22,461 nt of DNA, from the NCBI GenBank assembly GCA_964389685.1, contig CAYMFM010000059.1, positions 1 to 22,461 of the forward strand, read 5' to 3'. The stretch comes from G020353115 sp964389685 (GTDB lineage Bacteria > Bacteroidota > Bacteroidia > Bacteroidales > VadinHA17). Below are positions 14,496-22,461 of this stretch, in pieces; position 1 is the first letter of the stretch; every line of letters begins with the position of its first letter. The notes under the pieces were generated by a model. That model ran no database searches. It saw nothing but the letters and a program-made list of their open reading frames with translations, and had not been told where the DNA came from. The position numbers and the translations under genes were made by a program.

Positions 14496-15668
14496 ATGAC
14501 AGCAATAAAATTAGCCTTACGGAATCTGATTGGTGCAGGTCTCAGGACCTGGCTGAATGTTTTTGTGCTTGCGCTGATCCTGATCCTGATCATCTGGCAT
14601 TACGGGATAATTGATGGTTGGAACAGGATGGCCATCCGGGATATGATTAATTGGGAAATAGGAGGGGGGCAGATATGGACAGCGGATTATGACCCCTACG
14701 ATCCCTTTACACTGGATGACAGTCACAGGGTTTTGTCTCCCTCTCTCAATGATGAAATTGAACAGGGCAATATGGCACCCATACTGGTAACCCAGGCTTC
14801 CATTTACCCGCAGGGAAGGATAATGAGTATCCTGCTCAAAGGGATTGATCCTGATCAGCAAGTCTCTGAACTACCTACAGATAAACTGCTCGGAGGAGAC
14901 GAGGATATCCCGGCAATCATAGGGACGGGCATGGCTCGTGATTCAAAGTTGAACACCGGCGATAACATTACAGTCCGATGGCGCGATGTGAATGGCACCT
15001 TCGATGCCGCAGAAGTGACAATTGTCGATGTGTTCAAATGCGATGTTCCTGCCGTCGATAACGGTCAGATATGGATCCCGATTGAAAAGTTGCAGGAGAT
15101 GACCCAGATGCCCGGGGAAGCCACCCTGCTGATCCTTGACCAGGACTATACCTGGACAGGAGATGAAAACGGATGGGTGCTGAGAGACCATGATTACCTC
15201 CTTCAGGAAATGCGGGAAATGATCAAGGTGAAGAAAGTGGGTGGATCGGTTTTTTATATTGTGCTGATGCTTCTTGCCATGCTGGCGGTATTTGACACAC
15301 AGGTGCTTTCAATTTTTCGCCGGCAGAAGGAAATCGGGACCTATATGGCCATGGGCATGACACGTGGCCAGGTGGTCAGGCTGTTTACCGTGGAAGGCGC
15401 CATGCATTCCACACTGGCTGCAATCCTCGGTGCCATACCCGGCATTCCTTTCCTCATTTGGATGGGAAAGGTGGGGTTTGCCATGCCCGCCGGTTCGGAT
15501 AGTCTGGGAATGGCAATTAGTGAAACAATCTATCCGGTATACAGTATCGGTTTAATCATTTCAGTCATGCTTATTGTTATTGTCACCACAACCATAGTTA
15601 GCTACCTGCCTTCCAGGAAGATATCTAAAATGAATCCAACCGAAGCCATTAAAGGAAAATTACAATGA
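14496..15668 (+). CDS. FtsX/MacB-type ABC permease, first of pair
   Basis: This membrane subunit (390 aa) has the MacB/LolC/LolE topology. There is one N-terminal helix (about 14-36), a periplasmic MacB-like core (about 40-245; contains ITVRWRDVNGTFDAAEVTIV), then three C-terminal helices (about 248-275, 300-330, 350-378) with the FtsX-domain signature RRQKEIGTYMAMGMTRGQVV, and the end SRKISKMNPTEAIKGKL that is typical of the family. It begins 20 bp after the ATPase and overlaps the next permease by 4 bp, so the two permeases are probably made in equal amounts and form a heterodimer like LolC/LolE. Confidence 0.92.
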   Translation: MTAIKLALRNLIGAGLRTWLNVFVLALILILIIWHYGIIDGWNRMAIRDMINWEIGGGQIWTADYDPYDPFTLDDSHRVLSPSLNDEIEQGNMAPILVTQASIYPQGRIMSILLKGIDPDQQVSELPTDKLLGGDEDIPAIIGTGMARDSKLNTGDNITVRWRDVNGTFDAAEVTIVDVFKCDVPAVDNGQIWIPIEKLQEMTQMPGEATLLILDQDYTWTGDENGWVLRDHDYLLQEMREMIKVKKVGGSVFYIVLMLLAMLAVFDTQVLSIFRRQKEIGTYMAMGMTRGQVVRLFTVEGAMHSTLAAILGAIPGIPFLIWMGKVGFAMPAGSDSLGMAISETIYPVYSIGLIISVMLIVIVTTTIVSYLPSRKISKMNPTEAIKGKLQ

Positions 15669-16942
15669 TTCGATTTCTGCTTAAAGGATTAATACGCGAC
15701 CGGCAAAAAAGCCTGTTACCCGCCATTGTGGTAGCAGCAGGCGTCTCACTTACCGTCCTGATGGTTTGCTATGTCACAGGCGTACTGGGCGATTTTGCCG
15801 ATTTTAATGCTAAATTTTCTACCGGTCATGTCAAGATCATGACCCGTGCTTATGCTGATAATATGAACCAGATGCCCATAGACCTTTCACTCGTAAATGT
15901 GGGTGAATTGATCGATGACATCAAAAGAGAATATCCTGATATGGAATGGGTGACCCGGACTCAGTTCGGCGGATTGCTGGATGCACCCGATGAAAATGGC
16001 GAGACCCGTTCCCAGGGTCCCGTATTAGGTATTGCCATTGACCTCCTGACGCCCGGGAGCAAAGAACCTGAACGGCTGACTCTGGAGAAGATACTGGTAA
16101 GGGGAACTCTTCCGGACAGCCCGGGAGAGATCCTGATCAGTGATGAATTTGCCACCAGGCTGGAAGTTGCACCAGGAGATAACGTCACCCTGATGGGTTC
16201 CACCATGTACGGCAGCATGGCATTCTATAATTTCACGATAGCCGGGACCATACGCTTTGGTGTGGGGGTTATGGACAGGGGAGCCATAATCGTTGATATA
16301 TCAGATGCCCGGGCGGCCCTTGACATGCAGGATGCATCCGGTGAGATACTGGGTTATCTCCCGGGTGGTTATTACGACGCGGAGCAGGCAGAGGCGTTAA
16401 CTGTCAGTTTCAACAATAAATATTCGGATCCTGAGGATGAATTTTCACCCGTTATGCTGAAACTAACGGATCAGAGTGAGATGTTGAGATGGTACCTGGA
16501 AATTATGGATTCCGTTTCTTTCCTGATCGTATTTATTTTCGTATTTGCAATGTCCATAGTGTTGTGGAATACAGGACTGATCGGCGGATTACGCCGGTAC
16601 GGAGAGGTTGGGGTCCGCCTGGCCATCGGTGAAACAAAAGGGCACATATACAAAAGCATGATCTATGAATCTGTATTGATCGGGATTATCGGTTCTGCAT
16701 TTGGCACCATTATTGGATTATTGTTTTCATACTGGTTGCAGGAAAAAGGCATAGATATAAGCGGATTGATGAAAGGAGCCACCATGATGATGCCCGGAAG
16801 TTTTCACGCCAAGATAGTCCCGGAAGCGTATTATATCGGTTTTATACCGGGACTCTTCTCCTCAACATTGGGGACCATGCTGTCGGGAATAGGAATCTAT
16901 AAACGACAGACTGCATCACTGTTTAAAGAACTTGAAACATAA
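15665..16942 (+). CDS. FtsX/MacB-type ABC permease, second of pair
   Basis: This is the second membrane subunit (425 aa), with the same layout: helix one (about 15-40, LLPAIVVAAGVSLTVLMVCY), a periplasmic domain of about 230 residues containing LVRGTLPDSPGEILISDEFA, and three C-terminal helices with RRYGEVGVRLAIGETKGHIYKSMI between the first two. It differs clearly from its partner, consistent with a heterodimer rather than a recent duplication. The start overlaps the previous stop (ATGA). The next gene follows after 80 bp. Confidence 0.92.
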   Translation: MIRFLLKGLIRDRQKSLLPAIVVAAGVSLTVLMVCYVTGVLGDFADFNAKFSTGHVKIMTRAYADNMNQMPIDLSLVNVGELIDDIKREYPDMEWVTRTQFGGLLDAPDENGETRSQGPVLGIAIDLLTPGSKEPERLTLEKILVRGTLPDSPGEILISDEFATRLEVAPGDNVTLMGSTMYGSMAFYNFTIAGTIRFGVGVMDRGAIIVDISDARAALDMQDASGEILGYLPGGYYDAEQAEALTVSFNNKYSDPEDEFSPVMLKLTDQSEMLRWYLEIMDSVSFLIVFIFVFAMSIVLWNTGLIGGLRRYGEVGVRLAIGETKGHIYKSMIYESVLIGIIGSAFGTIIGLLFSYWLQEKGIDISGLMKGATMMMPGSFHAKIVPEAYYIGFIPGLFSSTLGTMLSGIGIYKRQTASLFKELET

Positions 16943-16946
16943 TAAA

Positions 16947-16974
16947 GCATGGAGCGTGGAGCAGGGAGCATGGA
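16947..16974 (+). repeat. Short tandem heptamer repeat, four units
   Basis: The units are GCATGGA, GCGTGGA, GCAGGGA and GCATGGA, each seven bases with consensus GCRKGGA, in the gap between the second permease and the LolA-like gene. It is non-coding and short; its function is unknown. Confidence 0.6.
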
Positions 16975-17022
16975 ACAGAAAAATCAGATTCCACGGACCA
17001 TGATCCATTCAAAAAAAAGAAA

Positions 17023-17754
17023 ATGAGAACAATAGAAATAGTTTTAATCTTTGTCAGTACGAGTCTGTTCGCTCAATACCCTTCCGGAGAGGAAATTCTG
17101 AACAGGATTGATGATAACCTCTCTTCAGAAAACCGTGTGGTCACTTCAAAAATGATCATCCATGGTGCCCGGAGCGATCGAACAATTGAGTCGAAATCGT
17201 GGAGTGAAGGGGATACCAAAGCCTTTACCGAATACCTGTCTCCTGCGCGCGAAGCCGGCACCAAAATGCTGAAGCTGGAAGACCAGCTATGGATCTATTC
17301 TCCTTCCACCGACCGTACCATACAGATATCGGGACATATGCTACGCCAATCAGTCATGGGATCAGATCTCTCTTATGAGGACATGATGGAAGACACCAAA
17401 CTAATTGATAATTATGACGCCACAGTTATCGGTGAGGAAGTAATCGATGAGCGGAATTGCTGGATCCTGGAATTGAATGCAAAAAATGCAGATGTATCTT
17501 ACCAGATCCGCAAGATATGGGTTGACCTAGAGAGATATATCCCGCTAAAAGAAGAATTGTATGCCAAAAGCGGGAAACTATTGAAAAGGATGGAGCTTTC
17601 TGACATCCGGCACATGAGCGGGCGCTGGTTCCCCGGTAAAATGGTATTTAAGGATATGCTGAAGAAAGGTGAAGGCACCGAGTTTATTGTCGAAGAGATC
17701 CAGTTTGATGTGGATATCGAGGAGCATGTTTTTACAAAAGCATCATTACGATAG
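17023..17754 (+). CDS. LolA-like outer-membrane lipoprotein-sorting protein
   Basis: This periplasmic carrier (243 aa) has a signal peptide of about 17 residues (ending SLFA, then QYPSGEEIL). The body shows the traits of the LolA_like family (PF17131): FTEYLSPAREAGTKML, LWIYSPSTDRTIQISG, the GSDLSYEDMM block, and the late IRKIWVDLERYIPLKEELY strand region. The fold is an open beta-barrel that shields acyl chains. In other genomes this family accompanies RND (MMPL) or ABC exporters together with an outer-membrane barrel. Here it closes an operon with two FtsX permeases and an ATPase, in line with a carrier that takes a lipidated substrate from the ABC pump. It is distinct from housekeeping LolA; the cargo is unknown. 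Confidence 0.9.
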   Translation: MRTIEIVLIFVSTSLFAQYPSGEEILNRIDDNLSSENRVVTSKMIIHGARSDRTIESKSWSEGDTKAFTEYLSPAREAGTKMLKLEDQLWIYSPSTDRTIQISGHMLRQSVMGSDLSYEDMMEDTKLIDNYDATVIGEEVIDERNCWILELNAKNADVSYQIRKIWVDLERYIPLKEELYAKSGKLLKRMELSDIRHMSGRWFPGKMVFKDMLKKGEGTEFIVEEIQFDVDIEEHVFTKASLR

Positions 17755-17772
17755 AACGTAGCATATAAAAAC

Positions 17773-17788
17773 TACTGCTTTGGCAGTA
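17773..17788. terminator. Bidirectional hairpin terminator between convergent operons
   Basis: TACTGC and GCAGTA form a perfect 6-bp stem with a TTTG loop. Read on the minus strand, the stem is followed by AGTTTTTAT; on the plus strand by AAAATTTGATT. The T-tract is better for the minus-strand amidase operon, but the position serves both convergent genes. Confidence 0.65.
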
Positions 17789-17801
17789 AAATTTGATTCA
17801 T

Positions 17802-19592
17802 TTATTGCTTCATATACCTTAAATAATCAATAATTCCTCTATATATTTTCTCCGCGATTTGTTGGCGAAATTTGGGATCAGCCAGTTTTTCCTCATCTTC
17901 GGCATGTGACATAAAAGCCTGTTCCACCAGGATGGAGGGTATCTGTGATAACCGTATCACGGTGTAGTTAAAAGAGCCGATCACGCCAAACTCAGCTAAT
18001 TTCAATTCCAACAGACGGTCATAGACGCTTTCTGCCAGGGGAGCCCAGAAGGAATTATTATAGTACGTGCTGGTTCCGGATGCACCCAGATAACCTCTCT
18101 CTATGTCTCCTGCATTAGCGTGGATGCTGATCAGCATATCCGCATCGGACAACCGCGCTGTGTCGCGTTTTTCAATCAGGGACATATCCCTGTCTGATTT
18201 CCGGACCTGCACGATTTCAGCACCCATTGATTTACAGAGTTCTTCCAGTTTCAGTGAAAGATCCAGGTTGATATCTTTTTCCAGCAAACCGGACAAACCG
18301 ATTGCTCCGGTATTGCTTCCTCCATGCCCGGCTTCTATTGCAACTTTCAATCCGGTTAATGGTTTTTTATTGTTCAGGTCATATTTCGGCGGGTATTTTA
18401 TGGACAGGACAAGCAATTTTCCGACCGGACGGATATCGTATCCCCATATTTTTGATGTTTTAATATTCACATATACCTGGTACGTTTCTGGGGTTGTTTG
18501 CTTCCAGGTTACTTTATCAATAATTTTCCGACCCCTGTGATGCGTAACCCAGGTACTGCTTGTTTTTGCACCAAAAAGGGTGATCGTGATCCTGTTCTGA
18601 TCCGGATCGGGGTATACCTCGTAAGGAATGGGTTCCAGGTAGGGTATGGCCAGGACATCAACATCTTTCGCGGGATAACACGACATGTTTGTTATGAAAT
18701 AGGACGATTGTACGGTTTCATCCGGCAGTTCCACAACACTGTTTTGATGGATCATGCCAGTTTCTGCCCTGCTGAGCCGGATTCTGTAATGTTCCCCAAT
18801 TTTCCCGTTTGTTTTCAATATGATCCCCTTCCCCAGTTCCGATCGGATTGGGGCACCCAGTCGCGAGGGCCCAAGCGTGTATGTTAATCTTGCATGTTCT
18901 TCACTGATCTTCACCAGGGGAAAATCATCGGCTTCCCTGACCAGGATCGAATTTTGCAGTTGGAATGAATAGTTTGTAATACCTGAAGTATCTTCCGAAG
19001 AAGCTAATTTCAGGGTTACCTGGTATGAATTCCCCGCGGCAAGTTTTTGCAACGGCAATTCAGCCTGGTACAGTGTATAATCTTCGTGGTTCTCACGCGA
19101 ACAGGTAAGGCGTAACCCCCCGGGATTTACTTCAACGAATCCATCCTGCCCCAGGGAACCCTCGAAACTGATCAGGACGATATCTTTCGGCAGGAGCTCA
19201 AGATCGAAAAAAGGTTCTATTGACTGTTCATCAATCCACAATGGAAAGGGTGGTCGTGTTTTATCAACCTCTTCATAAATGAATTCACGTTCATAAAACA
19301 CGGATAGTGAGTCTTGTGTCAGGACACTTGCCCGCACACGGTTCGATCCCTCATTCAGGATGATTTTATTAAAAAAAACTCCTGTTTTGTAGATTTTTAC
19401 AGCATCGTCATTAATCCAGGATTCAGGAAGCATAACATGTCCGCGCAATTCAGCCGTGGGACCGCTGACCGTATCTTCTACCTGCTGAACTGTTGGTACT
19501 GTTTGTACTCTTTGTGTTGTTTTGCATCCTGGCAAGAAGGTTACCGGGAAAAGTAAAAAGGGTAAAAACCGGATAATTTTCATCTGTTTCAT
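17802..19592 (-). CDS. Lipoprotein N-acetylmuramoyl-L-alanine amidase (Amidase_3)
   Basis: This enzyme (596 aa) cuts the bond between MurNAc and the stem peptide of peptidoglycan. The signal peptide ends in FLPGC, a lipobox, so it is a lipoprotein. The catalytic Amidase_3 domain occupies about 412-596, with zinc ligands His423 (EAGHGG), Glu438 (LLEKD) and His491 (SIHANAG) and catalytic Glu557 (LVEQAFMS). Residues about 40-405 are beta-rich with no family I recognise; the part at about 325-405 (IPYEVYPDPDQNRITITLFG ... LVLSIKYPP) resembles AMIN-type targeting domains. Its start overlaps the stop of the GHL10-NamZ gene by 4 bp, so the two are translationally coupled. Its action leaves peptide-free glycan, the substrate class of the partner protein. 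Confidence 0.93.
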   Translation of the reverse strand: MKQMKIIRFLPFLLFPVTFLPGCKTTQRVQTVPTVQQVEDTVSGPTAELRGHVMLPESWINDDAVKIYKTGVFFNKIILNEGSNRVRASVLTQDSLSVFYEREFIYEEVDKTRPPFPLWIDEQSIEPFFDLELLPKDIVLISFEGSLGQDGFVEVNPGGLRLTCSRENHEDYTLYQAELPLQKLAAGNSYQVTLKLASSEDTSGITNYSFQLQNSILVREADDFPLVKISEEHARLTYTLGPSRLGAPIRSELGKGIILKTNGKIGEHYRIRLSRAETGMIHQNSVVELPDETVQSSYFITNMSCYPAKDVDVLAIPYLEPIPYEVYPDPDQNRITITLFGAKTSSTWVTHHRGRKIIDKVTWKQTTPETYQVYVNIKTSKIWGYDIRPVGKLLVLSIKYPPKYDLNNKKPLTGLKVAIEAGHGGSNTGAIGLSGLLEKDINLDLSLKLEELCKSMGAEIVQVRKSDRDMSLIEKRDTARLSDADMLISIHANAGDIERGYLGASGTSTYYNNSFWAPLAESVYDRLLELKLAEFGVIGSFNYTVIRLSQIPSILVEQAFMSHAEDEEKLADPKFRQQIAEKIYRGIIDYLRYMKQ

Positions 19593-22369
19593 CGATACAA
19601 TAGATATTTACTCCGTATTTCGAGAAATTCACTCACTTCATCCTGACAGGCTTCTATCACCTGCTCAACAGTCATTCCCGGCTCTTCCAGGCGTTTTATT
19701 GTTGGTGGAGGCGCCCAGACCAGTGAATCGGGACTGGTTTTACGATATGCATCAATGATATGTACCGCTGCTTCCACTGATCGGTAGGCTTCATAATCTG
19801 TAAGCATTATTTCCACGCCCCCGCAGATTTCATTCCATGGTTTTTCTCTTGGATTCGCATCCGTACCGGAAGATGTTGGAATGAAATAAACGGGTCTGAA
19901 CAGAGCTCCTTTAATTCCTCTGTCGTTCAGGTCTTTTGCTGCTTTTTCGGCATCAATCCACGGGGCACCGGTTAATAAGAATGGTTTGGTTGTTCCCCGG
20001 CCCTCCGAAATATTCATCCTTTCGAAAAGGCATTGACCGGGATAAACAATTGCTGTTTCCAGTGTACCCATATTGGGTGAAGGCATCACCCACAACAGGC
20101 CTGTTTCATTCCACATCATGTTTCGGCGCCAGCCTTTCAATTTGATAACGATAAGCTCGGCACCGAAACCTTCCGTCTCATTCCACATGGTAGCCAGTTC
20201 TCCATAGGTCATGCCGTGTCGCAGTGGGAGGGGGTGCCGGAAAATTCCACCCAGAGCAAGACAGGGACCTTCAACGATCAGGCCACCCAGCGGATTTGGC
20301 CTGTCGAGGACGATGAAAGGAATTCCCGCCTCCGCGCAGGCTTCCATGGCAAATGACATGGAATATTTAAAGGTATACCAGGCTGATCCGACCCCCTGGA
20401 TATCAAAAATGAGTGCATCCAGGTTTTCTAACCATTCTTTTTTCGGGGCGAATCCATCACCATACAGGCTATAAACCGGAACTCCCGTCCGGGGATCCAA
20501 TTCTCCTTCCCGGATGATTTTTCCCTGTTTTGCACCCCTTACCCCGTGCTCAACACCAAACAGGGCTACAAGATTTACTCCTGGTGTGCCGGCAAGGATA
20601 TCAATGCTGCTTCTCAGATCAGCGCCTACAGCAGAAGGATTGGTTATAAGGCCAACTCGCTTCCCTTTGATCAGATCCAGATGATCATCGACAAGAACAT
20701 CTATGCCCGGTTTGACATAAGGAGTTTTATAAACCGGTTCTTTTTCCTCAGCCGCATATTGGTTAAGAACGTCTGCCAGGGAGGGAGCATTCCCGAAAGA
20801 AAGGCCGGTAATTATCCGTTTTGTTTTGGGACTTTCATTTCCATACCGGTCAACAGCCGAAACGGCAACAGTGTCTAACGGAATAAGCACTTCTTCTATG
20901 TTTTGAATGGATTGTGGATCGGTTTGGGCCAGATAACTCCGGTTGATTTCGAATCCTGGGATACAATCTGATGTTATACTATTACCATAAATGGTATGAT
21001 CCCATTTAGATCCGTATTTGCAGTAAACAACCCAGCGTGCAATATCATCCGGGTTTTCATGGAGCCAGGAAATTCGCAATGAATCTTTTTCCAGAACAAT
21101 ATTTACTTCCGGAGCAGCCGGTGCCTTTTTGTCTAACCAGGGAGATGGAGGAACCAGTGCCTGTCTTTTATAAGGTCCTTCTGAGATCGCTTCTGCCAGG
21201 TCGGGAGAATACATCAGTGATCCGATGCTCCAGTGGACGACACCAGGGCTTTCAGGCAACATTCCACGGGCAACCATGATCTGATTGATTGTTTCATCAA
21301 TTGCCTTATCTCCCGGTTCGCTGCCAAGGCTTATACCCGGCCAGATGTGCCGGCCTTTTGCATTTTCTGCATCCCACCACCCAAGCAGCACCGGATAACT
21401 TTGTGGCAGCTGGTTAATGGGCCAGTAGAGCTGTGGGGACCAGTAATCGATCCATCCTTCGTTAAGCCATAACCGGGCATCGGCATACAGTTCATTATGC
21501 TGATCGAATCCTGCTATAGCCGGTGGATTGTATGGCCGCCAGATACCGAATGGGCTCAACCCGAATTTAACATGCGGCTTCTCCGCTTTGATGCCCTTAT
21601 AAACCCGTTGTATAAAGGTATTGACGCTTTCCCTTCGCCAATCACCACGGGACAATTTACCACCGCTCTCTATATACGTTTGCCAGCTTTCATCATCTGG
21701 AAAGTCTTTGTTGTTATTATAGGATGGATAGGGATAGAAATAGTCATCGAAATGAATACCATCCAGATCGTATCGCTGCACCAGGTCCATCACCACGTTG
21801 AATGAATGATCCTGCGTTCCCTGCAGGGTGGGAACGAGCCACCAGTACCCCGATTCGAGTTGAACAACAAGCTCCGGTCGTTTTTTTACGATAGAGGCAT
21901 CCGTTACTTCACCTCCGACAACATGGTGGGCGCGGTATGGATTCAGCCAGGCGTGCAGTTCAAGCCCCCGCTTGTGCGCTTCTTCAATCCAGAATTCCAG
22001 GGGATCATACCAGGGATCCGGAGCTTTTCCCTGTTCTCCTGTCAGGTAATAAGACCAGGGTTCGAGATCACTTCTGTATAAAGCATCACATTGCGGTCTT
22101 ACCTGAAATATTACTGCATTGAAATTGTTTTTATACAGGAGGTCCAGGAGTGCTATGGCTTCTTTTTTCTGCTCCTCAACAGGAATACCCGGTTTGCCGG
22201 GCCAGTTGATATTTGCAACAGTAGCTACCCAGGCTGCCCGGAATTCCCGTTCTGCATTGGGTGTCAGACCGGAAGGATCTCCAGTGACAACCGGTTTGGT
22301 ACTAACACATTTGATGAACGTAAACGCTATAACAACTGAAAAAATAATCAGGAAAGCTTTTTTTATCAT
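19589..22369 (-). CDS. Lipoprotein fusion: GHL10 (DigH-like) glycosidase plus DUF1343/GH171 (NamZ-like) exo-N-acetylmuramidase
   Basis: This 926-aa protein has a signal ending in FIKC (Cys21), an unusual lipobox with Lys before the Cys. Residues about 42-405 are the glycosyl-hydrolase-like GHL10 barrel (PF02638): REFRAAWVATVANINWPGKP, HAWLNPYRAHH, DLDGIHFDDYFYPYPSYNNN, LSPFGIWRP. Residues about 416-520 look like a fibronectin type III-like domain. Residues about 552-926 are DUF1343 (PF07075): KGKRVGLITNPSAVG, ALFGVEHGVRG, IFDIQGVGSAWYTF, VLDRPNPLGG and MPSPNMG. Known for the families: E. coli DigH (GHL10) cleaves peptide-free peptidoglycan glycans, and NamZ (GH171) removes terminal MurNAc from such glycans. 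Having both in one chain, coupled to an amidase gene, points to coordinated peptidoglycan dismantling outside the cytoplasm. Confidence 0.92.
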   Translation of the reverse strand: MIKKAFLIIFSVVIAFTFIKCVSTKPVVTGDPSGLTPNAEREFRAAWVATVANINWPGKPGIPVEEQKKEAIALLDLLYKNNFNAVIFQVRPQCDALYRSDLEPWSYYLTGEQGKAPDPWYDPLEFWIEEAHKRGLELHAWLNPYRAHHVVGGEVTDASIVKKRPELVVQLESGYWWLVPTLQGTQDHSFNVVMDLVQRYDLDGIHFDDYFYPYPSYNNNKDFPDDESWQTYIESGGKLSRGDWRRESVNTFIQRVYKGIKAEKPHVKFGLSPFGIWRPYNPPAIAGFDQHNELYADARLWLNEGWIDYWSPQLYWPINQLPQSYPVLLGWWDAENAKGRHIWPGISLGSEPGDKAIDETINQIMVARGMLPESPGVVHWSIGSLMYSPDLAEAISEGPYKRQALVPPSPWLDKKAPAAPEVNIVLEKDSLRISWLHENPDDIARWVVYCKYGSKWDHTIYGNSITSDCIPGFEINRSYLAQTDPQSIQNIEEVLIPLDTVAVSAVDRYGNESPKTKRIITGLSFGNAPSLADVLNQYAAEEKEPVYKTPYVKPGIDVLVDDHLDLIKGKRVGLITNPSAVGADLRSSIDILAGTPGVNLVALFGVEHGVRGAKQGKIIREGELDPRTGVPVYSLYGDGFAPKKEWLENLDALIFDIQGVGSAWYTFKYSMSFAMEACAEAGIPFIVLDRPNPLGGLIVEGPCLALGGIFRHPLPLRHGMTYGELATMWNETEGFGAELIVIKLKGWRRNMMWNETGLLWVMPSPNMGTLETAIVYPGQCLFERMNISEGRGTTKPFLLTGAPWIDAEKAAKDLNDRGIKGALFRPVYFIPTSSGTDANPREKPWNEICGGVEIMLTDYEAYRSVEAAVHIIDAYRKTSPDSLVWAPPPTIKRLEEPGMTVEQVIEACQDEVSEFLEIRSKYLLYR

Positions 22370-22397
22370 GGTATTTTCCCTTTGGATATGGATACTA

Positions 22398-22405
22398 CAA
22401 AGATA
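22398..22405 (-). promoter_or_regulatory. TAnnTTTG promoter box of the peptidoglycan-hydrolase operon
   Basis: On the minus strand the box reads TATCTTTG, a perfect match to the Bacteroidota -7 consensus, 28 bp before the ATG at 22369. The -33 region (GTTTAT about 19-23 bp further upstream) is only a partial match. Nothing else is seen between it and the window end. Confidence 0.55.
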
Positions 22406-22461
22406 AATGCGATAATATGTATTTATAAACGAGTTAGCAATAATTCATCCAACAAAATAAA

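Noticed and set aside
16947..16974. Heptamer array as a CRISPR or minisatellite-like defence element
   Set aside because: Units are only 7 bp, contiguous without spacers, and there are no cas genes.

Overview
This window looks like a piece of a Bacteroidota genome, probably a Bacteroidales-like, polysaccharide-using bacterium assembled from short reads. The support is: promoter boxes of the Bacteroidota type TAnnTTTG, A/T-rich leaders without clear Shine-Dalgarno sites, many lipoprotein signal peptides, signal peptides ending in ...CQ or ...AQ, and several TTG/GTG starts. Taxonomy below phylum is an inference. There are no rRNA, tRNA, CRISPR or insertion-sequence signals.

Left part (minus strand, about 1-7466). 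A compact gene train reads leftward: an XdhC-MocA fusion that matures molybdenum cofactor, a 2Fe-2S subunit, a Tat-exported molybdopterin subunit (IorAB type), a lipoprotein S1 sulfatase, and a sodium/solute symporter cut by the window edge. A 100-N gap sits between the last two. It is flanked by a perfect 55-bp duplicate, so the gap is most likely an assembly seam and the genes are really about 47 bp apart. Just upstream lies rhaA (L-rhamnose isomerase), suggesting that the locus handles a sulfated or rhamnose-containing sugar. That link is an inference.

Middle part (plus strand, 8977-11811). An NCS1-type permease is divergent from rhaA, across a 153-bp region with helically phased direct repeats. 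It is followed after 4 bp by a 59-aa membrane protein, then by a stand-alone 6-phosphofructokinase.

Region 11875-17754 (plus strand). A TetR regulator with a well-formed promoter and overlapping operator candidate leads a six-gene set: outer-membrane beta-barrel-like protein, MacB/LolD-type ABC ATPase, two FtsX-type permeases and a periplasmic LolA-like carrier. Together they could form a cell-envelope lipid or lipoprotein export line from inner membrane to outer membrane.

Right part (minus strand, 17802-22405). A TAnnTTTG promoter drives a two-gene operon with a 4-bp overlap: a 926-aa lipoprotein fusing a GHL10 (DigH-like) glycosidase to a DUF1343/GH171 (NamZ-like) exo-muramidase, and a lipoprotein Amidase_3 N-acetylmuramoyl-L-alanine amidase. 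The predicted activities (strip peptides, cut naked glycans, remove terminal MurNAc) would form a complete extracytoplasmic route for dismantling peptidoglycan. A hairpin terminator separates this operon from the convergent ABC cluster.
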